Numbered from the stretch's first letter, positions 1 through 6,830 are shown. The stretch is 14,595 nt of DNA from JAQBQZ01 sp964406475 (GCA_964406475.1 CAYORS010000017.1:1-14595); one strand, 5' to 3'. Program-made: numbers and translations. Notes: generated by a model not told the origin, from the sequence alone.

Positions 1-399
1 AGAGAAATGGGGCGAACAGCAGGAGGAGTGCGTGTTATGAAAATAGACAAAGGAGAAAAGGTGGTAGGTGCTGATGCTGTAAAGCAAGGTACGAACGATG
101 TATCGATGCTTGTTATTTCTTCAAACGGATATGGCAAAAAGACTCACATCAAAGAATTCAAAACTCAAGGACGTGGAGGATCAGGTGTCAAAGCAATCAA
201 AGTAACTGCAAAAACCGGTGGTCTTATCTCTGCAAAGATTGTCACAGAAGAGACAGAAGAGCTTGTTGCCATCTCAAAGAAAAGTCAGGTGATTCGATGT
301 GAACTCAAAGAAATCCCAACACTCGGACGAGATACTCAAGGGGTACGAATTATGAAACTTCGTGACGGTGACGGTCTTGCATCAGTGATTGCATTATAA
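1..399 (+). CDS. gyrA: DNA gyrase subunit A, C-terminal end (partial)
   Basis: Only the last ~132 codons are inside the window; the frame is open from base 1, so the gene begins upstream. GyrA is the DNA-cleaving subunit of the gyrase A2B2 heterotetramer, and its C-terminal beta-pinwheel wraps DNA to allow negative supercoiling. The visible part carries three pinwheel-blade signatures of the GR-x3-GV type: MGRTAGGVRVMKI near the start, GRGGSGVKAIKV in the middle, and GRDTQGVRIMKLRDGD before the end. Such repeats are typical of GyrA/ParC C-terminal domains. The protein stops right after the last blade and lacks the long acidic tail seen in some gyrases. ParC is the alternative; the regular blades favour GyrA. 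The stop is TAA, and the methyltransferase gene follows 15 nt later, possibly co-transcribed. Confidence 0.92.
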   Translation, partial: REMGRTAGGVRVMKIDKGEKVVGADAVKQGTNDVSMLVISSNGYGKKTHIKEFKTQGRGGSGVKAIKVTAKTGGLISAKIVTEETEELVAISKKSQVIRCELKEIPTLGRDTQGVRIMKLRDGDGLASVIAL

Positions 400-414
400 A
401 CATTACACATAATT

Positions 415-942
415 ATGTTTTCAAATCCAGAAAAAAATTTGCTCCAGTTTGGTATTAATGAAGGTATGTCGGTAGCAGATTTTGGAGTAGGGAGTGGGCA
501 TTATGCACTTAGTATTGCACGCAAAGTTGGTGATACAGGTAAGGTTTATTGTATTGATGTAATGAATGAGATGCTCTACAAGGTATCTCTCGAAGCAGAA
601 CAACAAATGCTTCACAATATCGAATTTATCTGGAGTAATCTTGAAAATGAAAAGGGTAGTACCATAAAGACCGGAAGTATAGAGGCTGTTATTATTGCAA
701 ATACTTTTTTTGAAATAGAAAAAAAAATCGATCTTGTTGCCGAAAGTTTGCGCATTCTCAAGGAAAAAGGAAGGGTTCTTCTTGTTGATTGGCAAGATTC
801 TTTTGCAGGAATGGGTCCTCACAAAGATTATGTCGTCAAAAAAGAAGACGCGATTGATTTTTTTGTCAAAGGAGGATTCGAGGTTGAAAGAGAGATAGAT
901 GCAGGGGATCATCATTATGGAATTGTATTCCGCAAAAAATAA
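415..942 (+). CDS. Class I SAM-dependent methyltransferase, UbiE-like fold
   Basis: A 175-residue protein with the Rossmann-type methyltransferase core. Motif I, the SAM-binding glycine loop, is VADFGVGSGHY at residues 20-30. The acidic residue that binds the SAM ribose is in VYCIDVM (D48). A motif-IV-like strand lies around residues 90-98 (EAVIIANTF), and motif VI is LKEKGRVLLVDW around 115-126. The length suits a minimal Methyltransf_11/25 domain with no extra substrate-binding domain. The substrate cannot be read from sequence. UbiE/COQ5-like quinone methylation is the nearest family resemblance, but quinone synthesis is not expected in CPR cells, so I leave the function open. The ATG at 415 has no Shine-Dalgarno. 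The gene lies 15 nt after gyrA and is followed directly by an intrinsic terminator, so it probably ends the gyrA transcript. Confidence 0.78.
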   Translation: MFSNPEKNLLQFGINEGMSVADFGVGSGHYALSIARKVGDTGKVYCIDVMNEMLYKVSLEAEQQMLHNIEFIWSNLENEKGSTIKTGSIEAVIIANTFFEIEKKIDLVAESLRILKEKGRVLLVDWQDSFAGMGPHKDYVVKKEDAIDFFVKGGFEVEREIDAGDHHYGIVFRKK

Positions 943-972
943 TCAACAAGATTTCCCTTGTTGATTTTTTTT
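941..972 (+). terminator. Intrinsic terminator after the methyltransferase
   Basis: A perfect 10-bp stem, AATCAACAAG (941-950) with CTTGTTGATT (957-966), has a 6-nt loop and runs into eight T residues (965-972). The left arm overlaps the stop codon of the methyltransferase. It separates the gyrA unit from the solute-binding/pilin operon. Confidence 0.88.
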
Positions 973-985
973 GTCATTATATAAT
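958..985 (+). promoter_or_regulatory. Sigma70-like promoter of the solute-binding/pilin operon
   Basis: TTGTTG (958-963), a 16-nt spacer and a perfect TATAAT (980-985). The -35 lies inside the right arm of the preceding terminator. The -10 ends 6 nt before the GTG at 992, so transcription should begin at or next to the start codon, giving a leaderless mRNA. Confidence 0.6.
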
Positions 986-991
986 TAGATT

Positions 992-2299
992 GTGAAAACA
1001 AATATTGTTCAGATTGTCATTATGGGAGTTTTTATGCTAGCGCTTATCGCTGGTGTGATTGTCTTTGCAATGTCGAGTGGTAAAAATTCAAGCACAGCAG
1101 TAGCGACAGCTGTGATTTGGGGTACGATACCGAAAGATACAATGGCAAATGTGATAAATATTCTGAACAACAACAAACCTGGAACAATTGATCTTATATA
1201 TAAAGAGTTTCCTAAAGACACATTCGAACAGTCGCTTGTAGAAGCGATAGCTGACGGGGAAGGTCCTGATGCTGTTTTGATTTCTAATGATATTATTCTC
1301 AAAAACAAAAAAAGAATTCTCCCTATTGGTTTTGATAGTTTTAGTGAACGAGAATTCAAAGATACCTTTGTCGAGGGAAGTGAAGTGCTTTTGTCAAAGG
1401 ATGGGATATACGGTATCCCACTTCTTGTTGATCCTCTTGTAATGTACTGGAATCGCGATCGTCTTACCACCAAAAACATTGCTCGACCACCTCAGACATG
1501 GGAAGAGGTGCTTTCTCTTGTTGATGTGCTGACTGAAAGGCGAGAAGACAGGAGTATTGTAAAAAGTGCGATTGCTTTTGGTGATTATAGTAATGTGGTT
1601 AATGCAAAAGATATTATTGTTGCCCTCACATTACAATCTGGAGGTCAGATTGTTGTTCAGGATAATGATGGTAAATATGTGAACCAGCTCCAATCAAACT
1701 TTGGTTATGAGGTAGCACCTTTCAGTAATGCAGTCAGCTTCTTTACAGAATTTAGTGATCCGTTGAAGCCTATTTATTCATGGAACAGATCACTTCCTAA
1801 TTCGCTCCAGGCATTTCTTAATGGTGATCTCGCATTTTATTTTGGACGAGCGAGCGAGTTTGCATCAATCAAGTCAAAAAACCCGAATCTCAACTTTGAT
1901 GTTGCTGTCATACCTCAACCCAAAGATACACCTCTCAAGAAAACAACAGGAACGGTTTTTGCTTTTTCTCTTCTCAATTCTTCAAAAAATCTCGCAGAAG
2001 CTTTTAGAGTTGCCAATTTTCTCACTAGTTCAGATGTTGCAGCTCTCTTTTCTGATAATCTTAATTTACCTTCAGCACGAAGGGATTTGTTGTCCCAAGT
2101 ACAAACAACTGCTTCAAAGAGTGTTTTTGCAGAAAGTGCAATTATTCTAAAAACATGGCTTGATCCAAATCCACTTCTTACTGATTCAATCTTTAAAAAT
2201 GGTATCGATGTTATTGTAACAGGCAAGATCAAAACAGAAGAAGCGGTCATCCTTATGTCACAGCAGTTTAGTGAATTATTAAATTCTTTATCACAATAA
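992..2299 (+). CDS. Membrane-anchored extracellular solute-binding protein (ABC transporter family 1-like)
   Basis: A 435-residue protein. Residues about 6-28 form one hydrophobic helix with no lipobox cysteine, so it is probably tethered as an N-terminal signal anchor rather than as a lipoprotein. The rest fits the family 1 (sugar-type, SBP_bac_1) binding-protein fold: an early strand AVIWGTIP, an EGPDAVLIS hinge-type segment, and the signature GIYGIPLLVDPLVMYWNRD near residues 139-156, followed by PPQTWEEVL. Later SLQAFLNGDLAFYFGRASE and FRVANFLTSSDVAALFS are typical C-lobe elements. The GTG start is chosen because the -10 box sits 6 nt upstream; an internal ATG at 1021 would cut into the helix. 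No ABC permease or ATPase gene is present. The next gene, a pilin-like protein, starts 2 nt after its stop, so the two are probably co-translated. The ligand is unknown. Confidence 0.8.
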   Translation: MKTNIVQIVIMGVFMLALIAGVIVFAMSSGKNSSTAVATAVIWGTIPKDTMANVINILNNNKPGTIDLIYKEFPKDTFEQSLVEAIADGEGPDAVLISNDIILKNKKRILPIGFDSFSEREFKDTFVEGSEVLLSKDGIYGIPLLVDPLVMYWNRDRLTTKNIARPPQTWEEVLSLVDVLTERREDRSIVKSAIAFGDYSNVVNAKDIIVALTLQSGGQIVVQDNDGKYVNQLQSNFGYEVAPFSNAVSFFTEFSDPLKPIYSWNRSLPNSLQAFLNGDLAFYFGRASEFASIKSKNPNLNFDVAVIPQPKDTPLKKTTGTVFAFSLLNSSKNLAEAFRVANFLTSSDVAALFSDNLNLPSARRDLLSQVQTTASKSVFAESAIILKTWLDPNPLLTDSIFKNGIDVIVTGKIKTEEAVILMSQQFSELLNSLSQ

Positions 2300-2301
2300 A
2301 A

Positions 2302-2745
2302 ATGTTTAAAAAATTTCTTTTACTTTCTATTCTTTTGCTTACAATATTCGTATCCTCTACTTCTTTGACCTATGCTATTGGGGGTCAAGATGATTTTCAG
2401 AGTAATCCAAATGCACAGCTCGCTCCTTCTGATTGTGGTAATAGTGGACAGCGAGAATGTGGGTGGGGAGATATGCTTTCTTTTATAAACAGGATTATAA
2501 AATTTATTATTTATTTTTCTTCTACTTTGGCAGTGCTTGCATTTTGTTATGCGGGGTTTTTGTACCTCACTGCCTTTGGTGAAATGGGTAAAGTAGAAGA
2601 AGCACACAATATATTCCGCACAACAATCATTGGAATGATTATTATTATGCTTGCGTGGCTCATTGTTGCAACAATTATCAAGTCTCTTGGGGTAAAGCAA
2701 GACTTTACAATACTTGATACTGGTAATGTGGAGACTGTGAAATAA
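2302..2745 (+). CDS. T4SS pilin-like two-helix membrane protein (array member 1)
   Basis: A 147-residue protein with an N-terminal signal peptide (residues 1-25, probable cleavage TYA/IGG). A ~35-residue polar segment follows with two cysteines (C45, C53). Helix 1 spans about 61-90, a charged loop GEMGKVEEAHN lies at about 93-103, and helix 2 spans about 105-128. This layout matches the VirB2/TrbC-like pilin families common in CPR genomes. In known type IV secretion systems such proteins form the extracellular pilus, but no VirB4, VirB6 or VirD4 gene is visible here, so a pilus role is inferred. It starts 2 nt after the solute-binding protein with no Shine-Dalgarno, implying translational coupling. 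It is the most divergent member: the charged loop has no GDNEEKR motif. The C-terminal tail (residues 130-147) is soluble. Confidence 0.75.
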   Translation: MFKKFLLLSILLLTIFVSSTSLTYAIGGQDDFQSNPNAQLAPSDCGNSGQRECGWGDMLSFINRIIKFIIYFSSTLAVLAFCYAGFLYLTAFGEMGKVEEAHNIFRTTIIGMIIIMLAWLIVATIIKSLGVKQDFTILDTGNVETVK

Positions 2746-2763
2746 AAAACAAAGTAGTATACT
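2736..2763 (+). promoter_or_regulatory. Possible internal promoter before array member 2
   Basis: TGTGAA (2736-2741), a 16-nt spacer and TATACT (2758-2763); the -10 ends 7 nt before the ATG at 2771. The -35 is poor. The tight -10-to-start spacing repeats the pattern seen at 985/992 and 7286/7293. Confidence 0.35.
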
Positions 2764-2770
2764 TAATATT

Positions 2771-3133
2771 ATGACAAATACAAAAAAACTTTTCTTTCAT
2801 ATTTTTTTTGGAGGGGTGCTTGTGGTAGCAGCGAGTGTGTATGCAGCTGATTATGGTAAAATCCCGAACCCTCTTGGTCCAGGAGCCAATAGTTTAAACT
2901 CTTTTTTTGATGGAATTGTGTCTATCGTGATACAGCTTGGGACCATTGTGGCTGCCTTGGGTATTATGTATGGAGGGTTCCTTTATGTGACAGCACAAGG
3001 CAATGAGGAGCAGTTGAGCAAAGCTACCAAAACAATCATTTGGGCTTTTGTGGGGGCTGCAATCCTTCTTGGAGCACGAGCAATAATGTCTGCAATCAAG
3101 GGTACCGTGACGGATTTGAGTAAAGGAGTTTAA
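2771..3133 (+). CDS. T4SS pilin-like two-helix membrane protein (array member 2)
   Basis: A 120-residue protein with signal peptide (probable cleavage VYA/ADY near residue 25), a short Pro/Gly-rich segment (NPLGPGANSLNSFF) and helix 1 at about 48-75. The charged loop is AQGNEEQLSKATK (76-88), and helix 2 is at about 89-108. Of all members it is closest to the classic CPR VirB2/TrbC-like pilin pattern, in which the loop carries a run like xGxEEQ-x-SKA-x-K and the second helix is Gly/Ala-rich. No cysteines are seen in the mature part. It is 25 nt downstream of member 1 with a possible promoter between. Helix packing into a pilus is inferred from the family; the assembly machinery is not in the window. 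Confidence 0.8.
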   Translation: MTNTKKLFFHIFFGGVLVVAASVYAADYGKIPNPLGPGANSLNSFFDGIVSIVIQLGTIVAALGIMYGGFLYVTAQGNEEQLSKATKTIIWAFVGAAILLGARAIMSAIKGTVTDLSKGV

Positions 3134-3154
3134 TTATTTATTTTTTAAAATACT

Positions 3155-3466
3155 ATGCCTTCGTGTACAGCACCACACAACATTACAGAATTATTTAGTT
3201 TTGCAACTTGTCTCATTGACAGGCTCATACCGCTTCTTATTAGTCTTGGACTTGTACTTTTTCTTATTGGAGTTTTGCGTTTTGTGACAGCAGGAGACAA
3301 CGAAGAAAAAAGACAAGGAGGGAGGGATTTGATGATCTTTGGAATCATCGCACTTTTCGTTATGGTGTCTGTGTGGGGGTTTGTGAATATTCTCTCTCAG
3401 ACTCTCTTCAAAAAAAATGCAGTCATTGAGAGTCTCCCTCAAAAATCAACAACAATATTTCAATAA
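3155..3466 (+). CDS. T4SS pilin-like two-helix membrane protein without signal peptide (array member 3)
   Basis: A 103-residue protein with no cleavable signal. A short polar N-terminus carries C4 and C19, then helix 1 (about 24-45), a charged loop GDNEEKRQGGRD (47-58), helix 2 (about 60-81) and a polar tail. A cysteine pair before helix 1 also occurs in member 4 and may form a disulfide outside the membrane. The DNA for the loop (3290-3328) is identical over 39 nt to member 4, and the DNA for helix 2 (3338-3393) is almost identical to member 6. There is no Shine-Dalgarno before the ATG at 3155. Its function is unknown beyond the pilin-like layout; a small membrane scaffold is an equally open reading. 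Confidence 0.75.
   Translation: MPSCTAPHNITELFSFATCLIDRLIPLLISLGLVLFLIGVLRFVTAGDNEEKRQGGRDLMIFGIIALFVMVSVWGFVNILSQTLFKKNAVIESLPQKSTTIFQ
3290..3328 (+). repeat. 39-bp direct repeat within the pilin array (copy 1; copy 2 at 3668-3706)
   Basis: The stretch encoding the AGDNEEKRQGGRD loop is identical at all 39 positions between array members 3 and 4, including synonymous sites, while the flanking helices differ. This indicates recent duplication or gene conversion rather than protein-level selection alone. The second copy lies 378 bp downstream in the same orientation. Confidence 0.9.
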
Positions 3467-3469
3467 CCT

Positions 3470-3832
3470 ATGAAAAAAACAATTCTCACGCTTGCTATTT
3501 CACTTCTTCCTTTAACAGCTTTTGGAGCTATTGATTGTTCAGCTGCAAAGTCTACACTTAATGCGATTGTGGTATGTGCCACTCTTGATATTTTGGGTAC
3601 TGTGGTACCTTTTCTTGTTATATTGGCAACGGCGATTCTTCTTGTGGGGATTCTTCGTTTTGTTGCTGCAGGAGACAACGAAGAAAAAAGACAAGGAGGG
3701 AGGGATGTGATGGTTTTTGGTATTATTGTTTTGTTTATTATGGTGTCTCTTTGGGGGATTGTGAAGATTATGCACCAATCATTATTTAGTGGAGGCTTTG
3801 GTATACCAAACCACCTTCCACGCCTTATGTAA
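3470..3832 (+). CDS. T4SS pilin-like two-helix membrane protein (array member 4)
   Basis: A 120-residue protein with a signal peptide (probable cleavage AFG/AID near residue 19). Two cysteines (C23, C36) are followed by helix 1 (about 43-65), the charged loop GDNEEKRQGGRD (68-79), helix 2 (about 81-102) and a short tail ending NHLPRLM. The loop DNA is identical to that of member 3. Only 3 nt separate it from the stop of member 3 and another 3 nt from member 5, so these genes are on one transcript. No Shine-Dalgarno is visible. The signal peptide places the mature N-terminus and the cysteine pair outside the membrane, with the charged loop in the cytoplasm. Confidence 0.77.
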   Translation: MKKTILTLAISLLPLTAFGAIDCSAAKSTLNAIVVCATLDILGTVVPFLVILATAILLVGILRFVAAGDNEEKRQGGRDVMVFGIIVLFIMVSLWGIVKIMHQSLFSGGFGIPNHLPRLM

Positions 3833-3835
3833 TAT

Positions 3836-4267
3836 ATGATGACATATACAAAAAAAATATTTTATTTTGTTTTGTTTTTAGGATTTTCTGTGTGTGATGT
3901 TCTTGCTGCTGATTCATATTCTGCAAAAGACAAGTTTTCTTTTTCAAACAATGCACCCTCTGCACCAACAAAACTAAGTGAATTTGTGTGTATTATTGTT
4001 CGTTTGATTATGGATGTTATTCCATTTATCTTTGCCCTCGCAGTCTTTGTTTTTTTGGCCGGTCTCATTAAGTATGTCGGTAATGGGGACAATGAAGAAA
4101 AGCGTAGTGAAGGTCGTTCTCTTATGACATATGGAATCATTGGTTTTTTTGTTATGGTGTCTGTGTGGGGGCTTGTGGGGATCTTTACAGGGAGTTTGGG
4201 GATGTCTGTACTTATCCCTCAGTTCAACGGAGGGTCACAAGGTGCTTTTGTGTGCAATCCAAAATAA
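3836..4267 (+). CDS. T4SS pilin-like two-helix membrane protein (array member 5)
   Basis: A 143-residue protein with a signal peptide (probable cleavage VLA/ADS near residue 25) and a ~25-residue Ser/Ala/Pro-rich polar segment. Helix 1 (about 53-81) contains C52 near its start. The charged loop GDNEEKRSEGRS (84-95) and helix 2 (about 97-117) follow, then a Gly-rich tail ending FVCNPK with a second cysteine (C140). Two consecutive ATG codons (3836, 3839) leave the exact start open. The DNA shares the MVSVWG helix-2 segment with members 3 and 6. It is the last gene before the only sizeable gap in the array (96 nt), which holds a good promoter. Confidence 0.77.
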   Translation: MMTYTKKIFYFVLFLGFSVCDVLAADSYSAKDKFSFSNNAPSAPTKLSEFVCIIVRLIMDVIPFIFALAVFVFLAGLIKYVGNGDNEEKRSEGRSLMTYGIIGFFVMVSVWGLVGIFTGSLGMSVLIPQFNGGSQGAFVCNPK

Positions 4268-4287
4268 AAGATTTCCACACAAAATAT

Positions 4288-4317
4288 TTGCTGATAGGTA
4301 TTACTATTGGGTATAAT
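4288..4317 (+). promoter_or_regulatory. Internal sigma70-like promoter for array members 6 and 7
   Basis: TTGCTG (4288-4293), an 18-nt spacer and a perfect TATAAT (4312-4317). It lies in the 96-nt gap before the gene at 4364 and predicts a start near 4324 and a leader of about 40 nt. It would let members 6 and 7 be expressed apart from the rest. Confidence 0.6.
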
Positions 4318-4363
4318 GTATATAAGGTCAAAAGTTATTATTTAATTATCCTTAAAAATTTTT

Positions 4364-4690
4364 ATGAATTTTACAGATTTATCAACAAGTCTCGATACAA
4401 TAACGTCTCTTATAAACAGAATTATTCCGCTTATTATCTCTATTGCTCTTGTACTCTTCCTTATTGGAATTGTGCAGTTTGTGACAGCGGGTGGAGATGA
4501 AGAAAAACGAGCTGCTGCGCGAGGAATGATTGTTTTTGGAATCATCGCACTTTTCGTGATGGTGTCTGTGTGGGGATTTGTAAACATTCTTGCAAGAACA
4601 TTTTTTGGTACTAACGGACAAAATGCCAATGCTGCTCCTGATTATGTGCCGAGAGCTCTTGGTCCAGCAGCAGGTCCAACAGGTAGATAA
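4364..4690 (+). CDS. T4SS pilin-like two-helix membrane protein without signal peptide (array member 6)
   Basis: A 108-residue protein without a cleavable signal. It has a short amphipathic N-terminus, helix 1 (about 18-41), a charged loop AGGDEEKRAAARG (42-54), helix 2 (about 56-77) and a 30-residue Ala/Pro/Gly-rich tail. There are no cysteines, unlike members 1 and 3-5. Its helix-2 DNA (4535-4590) differs from that of member 3 at only 4 of 56 positions, so the two share a recent exchange. It has its own promoter at 4288-4317 and is 11 nt from member 7. The role is inferred from family layout only. Confidence 0.75.
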   Translation: MNFTDLSTSLDTITSLINRIIPLIISIALVLFLIGIVQFVTAGGDEEKRAAARGMIVFGIIALFVMVSVWGFVNILARTFFGTNGQNANAAPDYVPRALGPAAGPTGR

Positions 4691-4701
4691 ATTAAATCTA
4701 T

Positions 4702-5016
4702 ATGAATACTAATATTGCCGCTGCGGCTGCAGCTGAAAGATTAGTACAGAACATAAGCGGTGTTATTGTTAACCCGCTTATTGTTCTTATGTTCAGTGTT
4801 GCCCTTCTTGTTTTTCTCTGGGGTGTACGAGAATATATTGCAGGTGCAGACAATCCAGAAGTGCGAAGCAAGGGAGCACAGCATATTTTGTGGGGGATAG
4901 TGGGGATGGGGATTATGGTAATGTCATTTAGTCTTGTGCGTATTGTTCTCGGCACATTTGGTCTAGGGCAAGACAGTAAGACACAGTCAGATATCAACAA
5001 AGTTCTCAAGCGATAA
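4702..5016 (+). CDS. T4SS pilin-like two-helix membrane protein without signal peptide (array member 7)
   Basis: A 104-residue protein. The N-terminus has a run of six alanines (residues 6-11) and no signal peptide. Helix 1 is at about 22-47, the loop is AGADNPEVRSKGAQ (47-60), helix 2 is at about 62-85, and a charged tail ends KVLKR. The loop keeps the acidic-basic pattern of the array but replaces NEEKR with NPEVR, so it is a distant member. It is last in the array and is followed by a strong hairpin. No Shine-Dalgarno precedes the ATG. Confidence 0.72.
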   Translation: MNTNIAAAAAAERLVQNISGVIVNPLIVLMFSVALLVFLWGVREYIAGADNPEVRSKGAQHILWGIVGMGIMVMSFSLVRIVLGTFGLGQDSKTQSDINKVLKR

Positions 5017-5023
5017 AAAGGCC

Positions 5024-5062
5024 AATAAAAAAGCAGCGCAAAACCCTCTGGGTTTTGCGCTG
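5024..5062. terminator. Shared convergent terminator
   Basis: A perfect 13-bp stem, CAGCGCAAAACCC (5034-5046) with GGGTTTTGCGCTG (5050-5062), and a TCT loop. On the - strand it is followed by a run of six T residues (complement of A residues 5027-5032), which makes a canonical terminator for the operon at 5075-6796. On the + strand the downstream sequence is T-rich but interrupted, so termination of the pilin array is likely but weaker. Confidence 0.85.
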
Positions 5063-5074
5063 TGTTCGTTGTTT

Positions 5075-5761
5075 TCAGAATTTCCGGAGCTCTTCGAGCT
5101 CCGGGATTGGCATTGCTGCCACCTTAAGAGATCGCTCTCTCAAGGTGATTGTCTCTGGAGAGAGACGTGTGTCATCTCTCCAGTATTGCATCACTATGGG
5201 ATCGTGGCCCAGGGTGTAGTTTGTGATACGGAACGAGCCGTACTCACATTCTACACCTGTCTCAAGATTTTTGAGAGAGACTTTGCCAATATCTCCCTTT
5301 TTGACTGTTGAGACAAAGATGACGTAGTATCTTCCTATCGGGACATTTTTGCCCTTTATAAGAAGATTCTCTGCTACATCCTCGGTGTATGCCCACTTAA
5401 AGGCTACACTAGACCGCTCGAGGACAATGCAATAATTGTCATCTCCAACTGTCTGCAAGTTTCTGTCCTGCCACACCATAGTGTGATAGAACTCACTTGC
5501 ATTCGGATCGCGGACTACTTTTTCAGTTTTGAACAAGTAATACACGATCGAGAGACAGAGTATGGTGACAATGACTACAACAAAAAGAATTTTCATGAGC
5601 CATCCAACCCATGAAAAAACTGTGGAGAGTATTTTCCATATTTTATCTACAGGAATACCTCCTTTGTTTTTTTGTTCTGTTTTTTCTTTGGCTAAGAATA
5701 CGCGGTAACATACTGCCAAGAAGAACAGGACACTTAAAACCAGAACAATGGTTGAGATCAT
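5075..5761 (-). CDS. Two-helix membrane protein of unknown function
   Basis: A 228-residue protein I do not recognise. Residues 2-22 and about 46-77 are hydrophobic helices separated by a basic linker (AKEKTEQKNKGG). The C-terminal ~145 residues look like a soluble alpha/beta domain (for example NYCIVLERSSVAFKWAY and IGRYYVIFVSTVKKGDIGKVSL). With two helices and a positive linker, the soluble domain is predicted outside the cell, on the far side of helix 2. The ATG at 5761 abuts the TAA stop of the upstream gene with no spacing, so translation is coupled. The pair may form a membrane complex; SPFH proteins often have a small membrane partner (NfeD is the known case), but this protein has no NfeD motif I can see. 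Confidence 0.7.
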   Translation of the reverse strand: MISTIVLVLSVLFFLAVCYRVFLAKEKTEQKNKGGIPVDKIWKILSTVFSWVGWLMKILFVVVIVTILCLSIVYYLFKTEKVVRDPNASEFYHTMVWQDRNLQTVGDDNYCIVLERSSVAFKWAYTEDVAENLLIKGKNVPIGRYYVIFVSTVKKGDIGKVSLKNLETGVECEYGSFRITNYTLGHDPIVMQYWRDDTRLSPETITLRERSLKVAAMPIPELEELRKF

Positions 5762-6796
5762 TTATGGTTGTTTTGATTGTTGTGTTTGATGAGTGCTTAC
5801 ATACGCAAGTATTTGTGTTGGTAGTGCACCTTCTGGGTGTTTTGCTGTTAGAGCCCTCACTATGTTGGGATCGTTTTTTGCTGCGCCCATAGTTTTGTCT
5901 AAGACTTCTGCCTCAAAGATACCACCTTGTTTTTTTGCTTCATTTTTTGCTGTTTCAATAATTTGTATTTTTTTTGCTTCTGTTTTTGCTTCTATTTCAC
6001 GATTTATCTGGATTTGTTTTAAGAGGTCTTCTCTTAACTCCTCTTCCACTTTTTCAGTAAGTAGTTGAGCAACATTACCACTGAGGACGGTGTCATATAT
6101 AGATACATCGCCATCTGGGATTAACCCAAATTCAACAAGATCTGCAACAACTCTTTCAACTGTGACTGGGTCGTATTGTTGCTGAACAAGGTCCTCGTAG
6201 CTCCTATCGTTACATAGAAGTCTCGCAGCAGCTTCAAAGCGGCCTATGATTTGGCTTTCTGTTGATTCTTCTTGAAAAAATATTCTGAAGAAATCCACAA
6301 AAAATACCCCTTGAAGTTCTGCATGTATATCCACAGTTGAAATCCCTGAACTATGCGCTTCACGCAGTTCAACTCCAGTTAGTGTGGAGTCGGGAGAACT
6401 GAGGATATTTACATAGACAGGACCTTTCCCTCTATCTGAACTGATTGTTGTGATGAAAGGATTCAAAGTGAACCACCATCCTGTTTTTCTTGAAAAAATA
6501 CCAGTTGTTTTTGTCTCTGTAGTGATTTTCCCTTTCCATTTGAGGAGATTGGTTCGAATTGATTGTGATAGAGGATCTGTTTTATCTTCCCTTTGTTTTA
6601 GAAGATGCTCTATTTGTGCCAAGATCCTATCATAATCCATCTTATGCAATACATAGTATTGCAATACATTTCCTGCTCCCAAGGTAAAAACAGAACCTGT
6701 TTTTACCTTAAAGAGGAATCGATTGTTTTCTTTCGCAAACAGGAAAAGTAATCCGAGCGAAACAAGTAATATTGAGATAAGCAAGTTTGTGTCCAT
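5762..6796 (-). CDS. SPFH/band-7-like membrane-anchored protein
   Basis: A 344-residue protein counted from ATG 6796. One N-terminal helix (about residues 5-20) is followed by a ~220-residue mixed region and a strongly charged, probably coiled-coil segment (about 248-292; EELREDLLKQIQINREIEAK then Ala/Lys/Glu-rich). The tail has the stomatin/prohibitin-like pattern of an EA-rich helix followed by DPNIVRALTAKHPEG. I infer an SPFH-type scaffold that may multimerise at the membrane; the middle domain is too divergent to be sure. A longer reading from a TTG at 6823 adds 9 residues before the helix. I prefer ATG because it puts the helix directly at the N-terminus, as in SPFH anchors. It is transcribed from the extended -10 promoter at 6904-6932 and is the first gene of a two-gene operon. 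Confidence 0.6.
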   Translation of the reverse strand: MDTNLLISILLVSLGLLFLFAKENNRFLFKVKTGSVFTLGAGNVLQYYVLHKMDYDRILAQIEHLLKQREDKTDPLSQSIRTNLLKWKGKITTETKTTGIFSRKTGWWFTLNPFITTISSDRGKGPVYVNILSSPDSTLTGVELREAHSSGISTVDIHAELQGVFFVDFFRIFFQEESTESQIIGRFEAAARLLCNDRSYEDLVQQQYDPVTVERVVADLVEFGLIPDGDVSIYDTVLSGNVAQLLTEKVEEELREDLLKQIQINREIEAKTEAKKIQIIETAKNEAKKQGGIFEAEVLDKTMGAAKNDPNIVRALTAKHPEGALPTQILAYVSTHQTQQSKQP

Positions 6797-6830
6797 GATG
6801 CAATTTTTCTGAAAACATTTCAAAGTGCGT

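Noticed and set aside
4246..4284. TTTTGTGTG ... CACACAAAA inverted repeat at the end of array member 5
   Set aside because: The 9-bp arms are separated by ~21 nt and no T-tract follows, and a good promoter starts just after. It is not convincing as a terminator.
4165..4500. 111-codon open frame across the gap between array members 5 and 6
   Set aside because: It overlaps two clearly conserved pilin-like genes in another frame and its protein has no coherent helix or domain pattern.
6797..6823. TTG start giving a 353-aa version of the SPFH-like protein
   Set aside because: It adds nine residues before the membrane anchor and has no ribosome site; the ATG at 6796 gives a standard N-terminal anchor.
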